From the NCBI GenBank assembly GCA_008508345.1, contig QNGE01003590.1, positions 1-64,000 on the forward strand: a stretch of 64,000 nucleotides of DNA. The letters are read 5' to 3'. The notes beneath the pieces are model-generated. The model had not been told where the DNA came from and searched no databases. It was given only the letters and a program-made list of their open reading frames with translations. This document shows positions 1-11,412 of this stretch, piece by piece. Source of the stretch: Paragonimus westermani (taxonomy: Eukaryota > Platyhelminthes > Trematoda > Plagiorchiida > Troglotrematidae). Position numbers and translations under genes: made by a program. Within the stretch, counting starts at the first letter, position 1. The number at the start of each line of letters is the position of its first letter.

Positions 1-700
1 GGCATAACCCCCTATCCTGATTCCCTGTGCTTTTACGTGCAAGCGCATTTCGTTATCCCCCCAAGCTTTATACACCATGGTACTTTGTACAATGGTCAAC
101 TAACGAGTATTCCTTGAGTCATAGAATGAGAAGTTCTGACCAAGCGATTGTCCTGAGTAGGTCAGTGTTCTCAACTAATGGCAACTAGGTGGAAAGCAAC
201 AACGACAAATTGATTTTCTACTCAGACAAAATGGACAAAATGTGACACTTATGAGTGAGGGTAATGCACACGGAATATGTGTGTTTGCGTTACTGTGAGT
301 CTTTTTGGAACTGTCGGATTTTGTCCGTGGGGGCCCGGTATTTCAAGTACGCATTATATTGGTTATTATTCGACAGAGAAGACATCACAGTTGACAAAGA
401 ATGATTATGCTGTGGTATGGATACACCATACCTGAAGATGACTTGAATGTATATTGCTTCGGTTGCTTAAAATAACCTGTTCTTTGTGCTGGTGACCCGG
501 AATCTGGTTCAAATCTTCTCGCTGTCATTGCATACTCATATTTCTGCCTTACTGGTGTAAAATCCGTCAAAAATTGCCCACGACAACTGTTATTCATTAT
601 CGAATCACATACTAATTCGTTACGTATTGATTTATTTGTGTTACTTAGAGTCGAATTTTTCTGCTTTATCGTGTACTTTTTTTTAATGTCTGGAAACTAA
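1..700. other. Unassigned sequence at window start
   Basis: I see no coding signal, RNA gene or clear repeat here. The short open frames are of the length expected by chance in AT-rich DNA and show no recognisable motif. It may be the 5' flank of the LINE that follows. Confidence 0.5.
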
Positions 701-2226
701 CCGTTTTATATTGTATATTGCTCGTTCCCATCGAAAAGAACTCGTCTTAGATGTAGCAGCGCTGAGACTCAGCGGACACTGTCTGAGGCAGAGAGCATTT
801 TCGGCCGGTATGGGTGTAAAATGTCCGTACAAAACGACACACAGTGCCAACAGCGTCAGAAGTGATTGCACTACAGAAGCAATGGTCTCAACAAACACCA
901 GTAAAAGCAGCTAACCTCATCATCCCTCAATTTTTTCCCATATGGGCTGCAGGTTTGACGAAAGCCAGGGCACTGCCCCACCGGTAACTGGTCCTACACA
1001 CATCACAACAAGTAGAATGACGCAGAAAACCTGCCAGTGCAAATGCTGTGCATCTCCTTCCATTCTTTCCATGGAGAGTAGGATGGGGAAGCACCAACGG
1101 ACTCTGTTTGAAATGAATAAACAGCGCTTGTGCTCCTTAGTGTTGCAGTCATCAAGAAGGCAGTTGCCCTGTCAAACGCACACACGGAAGAGGCGACAAG
1201 CAAAATGAATGAGGACGCTCTCAGAGACAGGGGTTTGATTTTATGGAGCCGCTTCTCCACCACATCTCCAACCGAGCTAGCTGAATCTGTCCTGATGTCC
1301 TCATTCTTCCCGGACGTCAAGAACCTGGTACTCGAGAGCAGGCTGCGCACCAAGACAACCAAAATGTCACTTGACCTATTGGTGACCTTGCCAGCTATGC
1401 TCAACCCTGAAAAGAGATGGGAAAACCACTGGCTTTGAAGTCCATCAATGCCTATTTGAAAGGCGTCTTTCGATCGCCCTCGGCAAGAGGGGGTGAGACG
1501 CAAGCAGCGAACTCTGACTGAGCCACGAATCATGGCAGACAAGAAGCTACAACTGGAGGCTAACGTCATAGTGTCTGTTCCTGAATCACCCCCTCAAACT
1601 TCCGTGCCTGTAGTAGAAAGCGGAAATACAGTTTGTAAGGCAGTTCCAACGATCGACCTCCCGATCACAGACACGAGCACTGGGGGCAATGAAACCGTAC
1701 AAAAACCGCCTTCAGAGTTACCTACACCAAAACCCATCAAATGACCCAGCAGAAAATTCTTCCTCACAAGAATTTAGAATGGAGAAGGCCTCCTGAGGCT
1801 CAAAAAGCACTTATTTGGCTCGCCCTAATGGGTATTTCTATCAGTAGCTCCATAACACCGCACACCTTGCCCTTTTTGAAACTCCGCGCCCAGCAGACGA
1901 AGAAGCCAAATTTTTCGTGGGAAAATATTTCCAAACAGCCCCCCCAAGAAACTGAATTTAACAGGAACACAGAGGTTGCGAATCGCAAAACCGAGAATGC
2001 TGGTCAGTCGTCCTGTGGGGTGACTGACGTATGCACATGCGGTGATATCGCGCCCGCAGCCCAAAGGAAGGAGGCCGTCAGAACACCTCGGGAGAACAGA
2101 CCGAGTCCAGCCCTACCCCCCTCCCCAATTCCAGGCCTTCTTTTCTAGAGTCTTCCTTGAACTCTCTTTCTTTCTTTCGGAAAATCCAACGAGGAAGTAG
2201 CTTTTAAGTGCATAAATACGAACTGT

Positions 2227-2850
2227 TTGCGTCTGTTCAGTGAATTACCGAAAATCAGACAGTTAATTCATAACACCCAAACCCACATGTCAGTTTTCAC
2301 GGAGACTTGGCTTATAGATGACGTCAGTGACAGTGAACTGACTCCACCCGAAGGAGAAAGGGGGGGTTCTGCGATTTTCCTTCAACACTATCTCCCGACG
2401 CCCATTCCTCTGATAACTGTGATGCTCTGTGGCTTCGACTAGCATTACGTGGCCAAAGATTCACTCCTAATGGGAGATATTTATTGTTCTGGCTCATCCG
2501 GCGTCTCCAACGACGAAACCCTTCTGGCAAGCCTGGACAACTTATTAGGACTACAAAGTTTTTTCATCTGCCTAGTATGGGTGACTTTAATGTATCCATG
2601 ATAATCTGGGCATCACTTTCTCGCCAGGACTGTGAAAGTGGAATCTTGACCTGCTTACTGATGCTGCTACGACTGAAGGCATGGACAACAGCACGTCGGC
2701 GCCCCGACGCGACATTGTTTCGATCAGATTCCCTCTCTGCTCGACCTAATCATCACTAACAGTAGCCACCTGGCAGACTGAGTAAGAATCAAGCCGCCAT
2801 CTGGACAGTGACCATTCTCTGCTAACCACTGAGCTTATCTGTTACTGGTA
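2227..2850 (+). pseudogene. LINE endonuclease domain, broken
   Basis: This is the apurinic-like endonuclease of the LINE, which in intact elements nicks the genomic target. Conserved blocks appear in order but in three frames: the glutamate block in VFTETWL, the GDFN block, the LLDLIITN block and the SDHSLL block that carries the catalytic Asp and His. Frameshifts separate each block, and a TGA follows the LLDLIITN block. No function is possible from this copy. Confidence 0.85.
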
Positions 2851-3443
2851 ACATCAACCAGCAGAAAGCCAACACTCTGTAACTTTATTCAGCCTAATTT
2901 TAGAGGCCTGAGAAGCTACCTAGGTTCACTTCTTCTTGAGTGTGACTCCGTGGACCAGGAACACCGTGTATTTCAAGGCACAATTCAGAAGTCAGACGAC
3001 TTATTTGTAGAATACAAACTGTGTACCTTCTCTTTTTGGCCACTCTCTCCGCGCAGGATACGTCGTCTTTTCGCTTACTGTTCCCATTTATTCGCAGAAC
3101 ATAAGGTTACGGGGAACTCGAAGGACCTAAGCGTGTTCCACAATGTCCGAAACAGGTGCAGGCGGGAAATCCGCAAGCACACCAAACTCGTGCAAGAGAA
3201 GGTACTCCTCAGCCCAAGGGAACAAAAACCTTTTATTCAAGCATATGCGACAACCAAGAGAGAACAAGCCTCCAGGTCTTTCTCTGCGACTGCCCGACGA
3301 GCAGATTTCATCTTATTTCCTGGTTGTGGCCGAATTATTCATAGAGGACTACTTGGCAGTCTACAACGTCACACCAGCGAGCTGGTATCCTATCCTGCTG
3401 CTGCAGAAATTCCGGCAACCACTCGCGACCGCTGAGTTTTTTT

Positions 3444-4454
3444 GTGACGGATGTTGAAAACCTCTTACTTGGGGTTAATCCGTACAGTGCAACGGGTCCT
3501 AGTGTGATCCGTCCCAGAATACTCAAGGAAGCAACTACTAGTCTGGCAGAACCTCTTTATAAGCTGTTTGAGCAGACACTGCAGGCTGGCATTCTCCATA
3601 GTGCATGGAGAGAGACGACGGTCACATACATATTTGGAGCGGGCAACTGGCACTCTCCTGCCAGCTATCGGCCAACCAGCCTTACTAGCATTCCGTGCAA
3701 AGGAATGGAACGCCTACTAAAACGCGCCATCCTCAATCACTTCTTAGCAAATTGCCTTTTCTCCCCCACTCAGCATGGCTTCCTTTTTAATCGGTCATGT
3801 ATAACGAATATGGTTATTTTCATGGGTAGTCTGACGGAGGCCAAAAACAATGGCCTCATCTCAGATGATATCTTCTTTGATTTCGCCAAGGCTTTTTAAC
3901 GTGTCCCACACGGCTCCTTGAAGCACAAACTAGAAGCCTGTGATATTCAAGGAGCGGTTCTTCGCTGGATTGCCTCTGTGATGTTTCGTGAATAGATAGA
4001 ACTTAACGCGAGACCAGTAGCCGGTATATTCGAAGTGAGCAAAACACAACGAATGAACAACAATCAAACGCTTGTATTAGAATTACGCGCCGTATCAAAT
4101 GTGTACAACCTGAACCTCAATAATTGACGTGAAAGTGCATGTTCAATGACATTCATCACAGCCTCTTTTCTTGATAACAGAAATTTTAGAGTTGAAGCCG
4201 TATCAGACCTTTCGCCTCTCTCTCTTTCATTTCTACGGAAGTCTCTTAAGGGTCAGTGCTATATCTCTGTTGCCCCCATTTACATCAACGACTTTCCGGA
4301 TACTATTTTCAGGGACACCCTCCTATACGCCGGTGACCTGAATATCTGGAAAGCCACTGATCTCAGTGCACTGCAGATTGATCTTGACGTGATGATATGT
4401 GACGGTATGATGTGCAAAATAGTTCCGAAACTCATAGGTGCATATTGTATCTAG
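3444..4454 (+). pseudogene. LINE reverse transcriptase core, broken
   Basis: The 5' half (3444-3899) is one open frame that covers the fingers and palm up to DFAKAF. A stop then follows, and the frame continues as RVPHGSLKHKLEA to about 3990. After about 150 bp of unrelated DNA the palm resumes at about 4155 (ASFLDNRNFRV), runs through YINDFPD, and ends with YAGD in place of YADD. The first catalytic Asp of that pair is therefore Gly. Typical elements have the two halves directly joined, so the piece in between is an insertion or replacement. Confidence 0.9.
3992..4150. mobile_element. Insertion of unknown origin inside the LINE reverse transcriptase
   Basis: About 150 bp interrupts the LINE between the RWIAS-like block and the SFLDNRNFRV block, which are adjacent in CR1-type reverse transcriptases. 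The segment has no recognisable protein and no terminal repeats that I can see. A SINE or filler DNA from repair are both possible. Confidence 0.4.
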
Positions 4455-4735
4455 GCTATTAAGAAAGCTCGCACGATCTATGCCGTCCGATTGTTTGTCT
4501 GCTTGTCATGTGACTGTGGCGCGAACCTGAAAGACACACGTGTCACATTCTTCCGGTTTACTCGCTCGTCGATGACCGATCTCTAACCTCTCTAACTTAT
4601 TCGCGTGTCGGTGCCCTTTATAGCGCTATCAGAGACCACGTGTACACTTTGTCAAATAAAGATTTGGTCTCTCTCCTCAACGGCCTTTTGCTTTTTGCGT
4701 CTGATAATCGTGTATATGGGGAAAAACGAATTAGT
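4455..4735. mobile_element. Second insertion in the LINE, possibly a solo LTR or SINE
   Basis: About 280 bp separates two LINE segments that appear contiguous in related elements: KLIGAYCI before it and ISACSIKMS after it. The two flanks are similar to each other, which could be a decayed target-site duplication. Near its 3' part it has a TATA-like TTTATAG (4616-4622) and an AATAAA signal (about 4656), which would suit a promoter and polyA signal of a solo LTR. No family assignment can be made. Confidence 0.35.
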
Positions 4736-4739
4736 GCGT

Positions 4740-5490
4740 GCAGCATCAAAATGTCACTCAGTGGAGATTCTGGCAATTCCTTCATGATTCACAGTACGTT
4801 TAGCACAATAGATATCATGAAAACAGATCTGAAGAAAGATATGAACATTTGGTTGTCGTCTAACTTATTCAATGCATATCACCACGAGATGGCGGCAAAC
4901 AAGAGATTCACTGCTCTTAGAATGATTGAACGCAATTCCCCCGCATAGACAAGAAAGCTTTTCGAACGCTTTACAGGGTTTATGTAAGACCTCTCCTCTG
5001 GTGTGTAAATCATTTCGTGTATACCGGCCTGAAGAAAGACGTATAAGCTGTTGTGCGTGTCCAGCGCGTGGCTACTAAGCTGGTTGCGGGTCTACGAAAT
5101 GTCACGTACGAGTATCGACTTGGAATTCTTGACCTATATCCACTTGAATTTCGACGACTCCGCGGTGATTTAATACTCACACACTTCTTTAGAGTAAGTC
5201 TCGTAGAACAGTTCTTCAGTGTAACGAATGACGACGGCTGGCGAGGAAATAACAGGATGCTTTCCAAGCTTCGTCCTCGGACCTTCCCTAGGCAGTAGTT
5301 CTTTTCTTACAGGGTCATTAACCATTGAAACAGCCTTCCTTCTGAGGTCGTCAGCAGCGCTTCTAGGGATCGCTTTAAAGCCTTACCTTATTCTCCTTCA
5401 TCAACAGACGCCCACTGACACTGAGCAAGAAAAGCCAACTGGATCCGGGAACGTTGGTTCCTGCCTCGAACCCGTGTATCAATCTTTGAA
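4740..5490 (+). pseudogene. LINE thumb and C-terminal region, broken
   Basis: This is the continuation of the LINE ORF2. It includes DLKKDMNIWLSS, HHEMAA and FTALRMIER in one frame (to 4948). After further shifts it continues with VQRVATKLVAGLR and LDLYPLEFRRLRGDL (5053-5298), then LPSEVV and KANWIRERW. These blocks are typical of the region downstream of the palm in CR1/Jockey enzymes. At least three frame changes and several stops are present. Confidence 0.8.
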
Positions 5491-8400
5491 AATCGCCGAA
5501 ACGAATGTTTTTGTGCTATCAGCGAGACAGTACCTCATAAAATTACCCAACGTGCTAGATAGTTCCTGGATATCACTTCTCTTGTTACATGAACCAGTAG
5601 TGTTGATCCGAAAATGTGGTCGTCAAGGCCGCCGTAACTATCAAATTTTCATTTCTATCTCCAGCTTTATATGAACCCAAGGATATGTGCAACCATACAA
5701 ACGACGATTAAGATAAGACATTGAGAAACACTTTGGGAAATTTTTGGCTCACCGTTCTCGAGCGTTCAGTTACACTTCAGAAACGGACTTTTTTTCACAA
5801 ACGAAACTATGGACAGTGGCTCAACCAGTCATTGTGAATAACCACGTACACTAATAAACAAATGATTAGCTTCCGTGGTAGGTTCGGTCGCTGTTTGACG
5901 CTTTTCGAGGTTTACGTAAATCTACTGAAGTTACATTTGTTTAGTCCGTCTGAAACTTCCCATCACTCTATGTAGCCGTCATTACCAATGTTGTTATAAA
6001 AAGAACCATAACCATTTTACGTCGCAAAATGCCCATGTACCATGGATTAAGTTCCGGGCAATTATTCGCACAAACAAAGAAACCGATTTATTACACTGAT
6101 TTCTTTGCTCAGAACTTCCGTTAAAATAAGTTTTATACTGTATACTAAATCGTTAGTTTATTAACATATAAAGCAAAATTTAGCCACATTGTATAGCAGG
6201 CTGTACTTTCAGAATAAGTAGCCTTACTTCACGGGATGAACACAAGAACTTGCCGTCTGTATTTGCTAATCAATCCACGTGTAATTGTCTACGATAAAAT
6301 CAGCCTCACACGCTCCATCTTCTGCCAAGCCACACAGTCCACTAGCTGCTGAAGTACACTTGTCATTAATCTCTAGTGACCACAATCCATGGTCCATTGG
6401 AGATTAATGACACAAAAAAGTGCCGGCCATGTTTTTCGTCAACTACACCTGTGGTAAAACACCCGGGCACCACTCCACTTGACCAATTCATTCCCCAAAT
6501 ATCGGCTTTGCTTCGTGGTCTCGGATAAGCCGGAGAAGCATCACACACATTGCCCCAATTTAGGTGCTCTCTAGTTTTGTCTGAAATAAAACTCTCGTGA
6601 TTCGTCTTGGCAAGTTCAAAATATGGCAGACGTTTAACAACCATATAACCAACATTTAAAATTCCCCCCCCCCGATAAAAACAGGTTGTGGACTCATAGC
6701 AAACAGGTCTGACGGTTTAAAAGAGAGATTCCAGCAGTATGTGCTCACTGAAACCGCACCACGGTATAACACCTAGTCTGAGTGGTGCTGTCTAAATGAG
6801 CATAAAAAGAGAAAGAACTACTCAGCAGCCTGACAGTTTGTTTTGCTATCGACTCTGGGGCAGGAGGTTCAGAGACGAAGCCAGCGTAAAGTGTAGAGCT
6901 ATCAAACAACGGAACGTTTTGTACTTTAGCTTGATATGGAAAGCTACAAGCCAAAAGCCTAACCAAAACAAATCTAGTTCGAAAGCTGGAGATAAAAAAC
7001 AATTTAGTGTCTTCATTCTGCAGAGACCGTCCCTAGGATCCACACGATTGCTCTTCATGGAGGGCTAAGAGACTGAAGAAGGCTAATGATATAGCCTATA
7101 TCCCACTTCCGCGCAATCATTTTGTCAAACGATTTATACCACTAAACATCGGCTATTTAGGCCATAATTACTCTATCACCAGCATACTTTACCTTAGTTG
7201 ACGGTCGGTTTCTTCAAGCATGCGATAATGCCACACCAACGAGCGACTGGCTTTGAAAACATTACAAATAATCTTAGCTTGGGTTTTAACTAAAGTGCTG
7301 CTGCAGCTGAGAGGCCCTCGCTTGCTATAATCTCCTTTCCCCTGTGGTCTTGTTTTCCTAGACTTGCGCGTTCTATTCAGTGCAAAAGATACCACTAGTC
7401 AGTTGGCGTTAGATGAACGGATAGACTGACCTGTCAAACAAGTGTTATATCCAGTCATTCAAAATAACGCGTACAATAGTTATCTAATCCTTAACGCCTG
7501 TATTTTACTGACATATCGTCTCTTTTGAAATCAAGTATTTCATACTTGTGATTTAGGGAAGCAGCCGAATATGTATCTGGCAGCCAGTCCGCTACAACCC
7601 GGTTTAAGTATGTTCCACTAGTTTGGGAAACCCAAGTTCATTCTTAAACAAATTCAAAGTAAAGTAGATTTGTTGGACTCGGCCCCGTATTCATTTTTGA
7701 AACCTGTGATAATTATGCATGTGACATTTGAGCAATCACAAATCAAGGTGTGCTGTAGACAACCGAGCGGTAGAAAACAGTAAGGACGGGGACAACGATC
7801 TCGATGTCCTGGTTAAGTGATACAGCTGACTGCACAGTTAGGCTACTTCTATAAGTTTAACCAGAGACTAACCATACGGAAATTGAGGAAGGGTGAATCT
7901 AGGTTTCAGCCAAATCAAACACGAATTTTTGTTAGGCCTACTGAAGTGTCTAATGTATGTGGACCATTGGAATTAACCCATCCTTGGGGTAATTGCCACT
8001 TTCTTTCTTCACACTTGACTCAAAGTTACCCAAATTTAGATTGTGACCCTCAGGTTTATCGAGATGCATATCACTGTGACCAACCTGAGAAACACGGGAG
8101 CGAGCATGAACTGAAAAGTTATTGTGGTGGATGATATGGCAGATGGCAACGAAAGCAACGATTAAAAGACTGGTTCTCTGATACAGTAGGCTTTGTACCA
8201 AAAGTGTGTTGCCTTTAAAGTGGAGGCTGGAAGGAAGTAATTTTATAAGAAGGTTTCTGTAATGGGCAAAATAAAAAAACCATTTGCGACAGGTGTACAC
8301 TATTTAGTAATGTTACTAAACAATACCTTGCCAAATGCATAGCAGACTGTACTATGAGCATTGCCTTAACGTTATCTGAACACTGACTGACATAGATTAC

Positions 8401-9540
8401 CAACAACAGGCTAGTAAACAACGTAAGCAAACTGTTATTCACCTGAGACGAATTGCAGACGTGTGTTACGGGGTTTCCTTTATCGGCGCTTTACCGTCTG
8501 CCTTCTCCTCATTGGCTAAGGACAACTGCTGCCGCCTGCCATCGTCATTAGGCCATAAACAATGTCAACAATCCATCTGTCTGTTACAAACTAAAGCCAT
8601 ACTTTTTTCTTGTCAGATGGTTCTTGGAAAGCTTTTGGGATTAATGGACAGAGCGGTTGCAAAATTAATCTGTCCAGATTTATAACAAACAAACTGAGTT
8701 TCAAGCAAGTGCCAGTTGTTCCAGCGATCACTCTTCCATCACTGTTAATGGTTCATTGCCGTTCAGCGATACGGTCCCAAAATGGTCGTTTCGCGTTTGT
8801 TGAAGGATATTTGCCAGTCTTGGAGTGACAAAACGCTCATCTGGTAATAGCGTACGCTTTCCTTGTGATGAGGAATTACGTTAAGAATTAAGTAGATTTC
8901 AAGCGTATCAATCCAGAACTGGCCCCTCGGATCACTGTACCCGAGGGTATAGTACAACTCATTGACAACTCTGAATCAGCTGAAAATACCACGAACTGGG
9001 TGTGGTCAGTACGATGTTCGGCTGTACGTAGCAGCGAGCGATAAACAGAGGGTGTGCGAAGACTATGTCCACAATGAAGATGTCGAGACCTGAGGAGCCT
9101 GTAAAACAGTGGGTGCTACATTCGATCTAATGCATAGATTGGAGCCTCCCACTTGCAGGTGGCGATGAAAGAAACCTAGCGGTTTGCATACCGCATGGCT
9201 GTTGGTGACATTTTACTCGAAAATTTGTTTCACATAGTCTGAGTTGCATAGAGAAACCGGTAAAGCCTTCAAGTCATTACTGCAACATATATTGTAAAAT
9301 GGCGAGCAACAGATGGGCGCTTGCACGCCCAAAACCGAAAGCATACTACTCGTACATGTGTTCAAAACGGACTCGTGTCCATTGCCTCTTCAGATGAGGT
9401 CACAAAGGTTAACGGGGAATCCCTTTTTCGATGCAAAGCCTCAATCAGTCACCAATATAAAAAGGGCGATGCTGGCCATGAAGGCATTCACAATTAAAAT
9501 GGGTTGATTTAGAAGAGACCCAGTCGCGCAAAATCTGGAC
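5491..9540. other. Unassigned stretch between the LINE and a SINE candidate
   Basis: I find no convincing exon, transposon protein or RNA gene. Open frames stay near or below 116 codons and do not match any family I know. A run of C (about 6664-6673) is the only simple-sequence tract. The stretch is downstream of the last PAP2-family exon found, so undetected terminal exons or a 3' UTR could lie here. Confidence 0.4.
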
Positions 9541-9544
9541 TTTG

Positions 9545-9625
9545 GTTGGATTCGAATCAACAACAGAAACAACATGCCCAAACACGGCAAGTGGTCCACT
9601 AGATGGGCTACGAAGCCATACCGGA
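9545..9625 (-). mobile_element. tRNA-derived SINE head (candidate)
   Basis: On the minus strand, a box A-like TAGCCCATCTAGTGG (complement of 9596-9610) is followed about 36 bases later by a box B-like TGATTCGAATCC (complement of 9548-9559). Box B differs from the GGTTCRANTCC consensus at one position. Together they look like the internal RNA polymerase III promoter of a tRNA-derived SINE. No cloverleaf complete enough to call a tRNA gene is visible. The body and tail of the element were not delimited. Confidence 0.4.
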
Positions 9626-11236
9626 ACTCAGAGATATCACATTCGGACCGATTTACCCACCCAACCAACTGTGACATATGGAATCCACCAAATGGCCCAG
9701 CCGGTTGACTGCCTATGCAAGATAGTCTACTTTTGCCAAAATAGTGTGTTAGACCGTTCACAGAGATTTAAGACAATTCGTTCGGTACCACGTAATCGAC
9801 AATTCCAACAATGCTGATTCAGACGGTTGGGTTAATGGGATTATCTTCTAGCCCTCAAACCGAATTCGAATACTCGAATTGTCAAGCAGACAAAGGCGTT
9901 CAAAACGGAGCAACCAAAATCGAGTTGGCAAGTGATCATCAGTCAACGGGGAATGAACTCATTAAAACAATGAGGTATAAATTAAAGCGGCAGCGTACCA
10001 AGCGATACCATGTAAGAAAGTTTTGGCTGGTAAGAAATCATAGCTGTGAAAATGAACATTTTTTCCGCGCAGTCATGGTGTAATATCCATCATGATTGTT
10101 CGCTTTGCACAGAAGAAAGTAAAATAAAGTGGAAATTAGAGTCCGTTTCCTGCAAAAAACAATCATGTCTCGAGGAATACAACGTTACGCATCGTCCCAA
10201 ACATAGGACGGCAAATGTGTAAAACAAGATTCAACATATCACCATGGAAGACAGCTGGGTTTGGCAAGTTGTAACGTATGAACTGTCTGACTCATCGGGA
10301 CGAAAGTTGGAAGCAAAGTTTGATCCCACTCCGTTTGGAATTGTCATCAAACACATGAGAAGTAAACAATTACAAGAAACAAGGCATACAAACGAAATAG
10401 CGGAAGTAGTCAAATCACTTACCCGACAACTATGACGTTGCGAAGTGATGCAGTGAATATGACCGTATCCCCAAGTTTATCTTTGTTAGTGTTTATTCGC
10501 ATTCACATGGATAAATTCCTTGCAGTTCAATGGTTTGTCATATAGAAATTATCGATGGACATAAGCTGAAGTAACTGTCAACCAGTAGATTTACTCAAAC
10601 CTCTAAGACTACAACGAATAAAGCCTACTGGTGTGCAACAATCCAACATAATTTTGACCACTAAGAACTGCATTCTTGTGGATAATCATATTTCGTAAGG
10701 CTCTGCGGTGCACTTCGGTACGTAAAAGTGGTTTGATTATGCACTAATAAAACGGCAGCAGAGGATAACTTCTTTGATACCCAGTGGGGAAAGTTCTGTT
10801 AGCTGATGACCCGGATGGGGATTTTCATGGATGACTTGTACTGGATCAGCTTCCCGAATAAAGAACGTTCATTCCGCCAGTACTACTGAAAGCGGAACTG
10901 TGGTCGATCGGTGACAGCCAATCAAAACGGTGGTCAGCTGCTATATCGAATTTTTTCGTATGAGATGGCAACCAGAACAAGTTATGTGAACGTGCATCGG
11001 ACTTAAACAACTGAGCTGTTCTAGTCAGGGCTGTGAAACGTAACAGTGAACAGGCTAATTGAAAATTAACTCGCTTTTTGCCTAGTAGTACTCGTTAGTG
11101 TGAAAACTGTTTTCTATAAAAATAACTCTGTTTTTCAACTAACTGGAAATTACCTACTGCCATTCATACTAAGGTGGTTCGGATTTCTTCTGACACCGTA
11201 GCCAAGTAAACCACAACGATATTACTTAACGATAAT
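9626..11236. other. Unassigned stretch with small unrecognised ORFs
   Basis: Several small + strand frames lie here (9811-10083, 90 codons; 10244-10435, 63 codons with an ACCATGG start context). Neither shows a known motif. On the minus strand a GTAAGT donor-like site sits at 10423-10418, with an open frame upstream of it, but I could not tie it to a gene by phase. Chance is an adequate explanation for all of these. Confidence 0.35.
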
Positions 11237-11412
11237 CAGATTGAGAATAACAACTTTACGAGCAAGTTGTAATACTCTACGTTTCAACCATCTCGAGTGG
11301 CCTTCTTCAGGAGTGTTGTAATCGATTACAACACTCTTGAGGAAGGCTGCCCGAGGTGGTTGAAACGTAAAGTAGTACCACTTGCTCGTAAGGTTGTGTT
11401 ATTCCCAATCTG
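11237..11412. repeat. Foldback (inverted repeat) with arms of about 87 bp
   Basis: The two arms (11237-11323 and 11324-11412) are reverse complements. They differ by about 11 substitutions and one 2-base length change, and meet at a central ATCGAT with no loop. As transcribed toward the outside, each arm carries CTGAAGA or TTGAGGA, then a GC-rich stem-forming stretch, then GGTTGAAACGT. This resembles a hammerhead-type core with a weak first box. The structure could be a MITE-like foldback or two PLE terminal fragments joined head to head. No transposase or target duplication was found. Confidence 0.85.

Larger units (their letters stand above)
711..5490 (+). mobile_element. Decayed CR1/Jockey-type non-LTR retrotransposon (LINE)
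   Basis: This is a relic of an autonomous LINE, which would copy itself by target-primed reverse transcription. The order is ORF1-like low-complexity sequence (about 1130-2150), then an AP-type endonuclease (about 2227-2850), then reverse transcriptase (about 3440-4450), then the thumb and C-terminal part (about 4740-5490). Endonuclease landmarks are ETWL (2302-2313), GDFN (about 2580-2591), a LLDLIITN stretch near 2732-2757 and SDHSLL at 2807. Reverse-transcriptase landmarks are SYRPTSLTS, QHGF and DFAKAF, the last ending at 3899. The reading frame changes many times and has several stops. The catalytic YADD box reads YAGD (about 4326-4337), so the enzyme is dead. The 5' limit near 0.7 kb is a guess; the 3' limit is where the KANWIRERW-like tail fades out. 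Family identity is clear; the exact clade (CR1 or Jockey) is less so. Confidence 0.9.
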
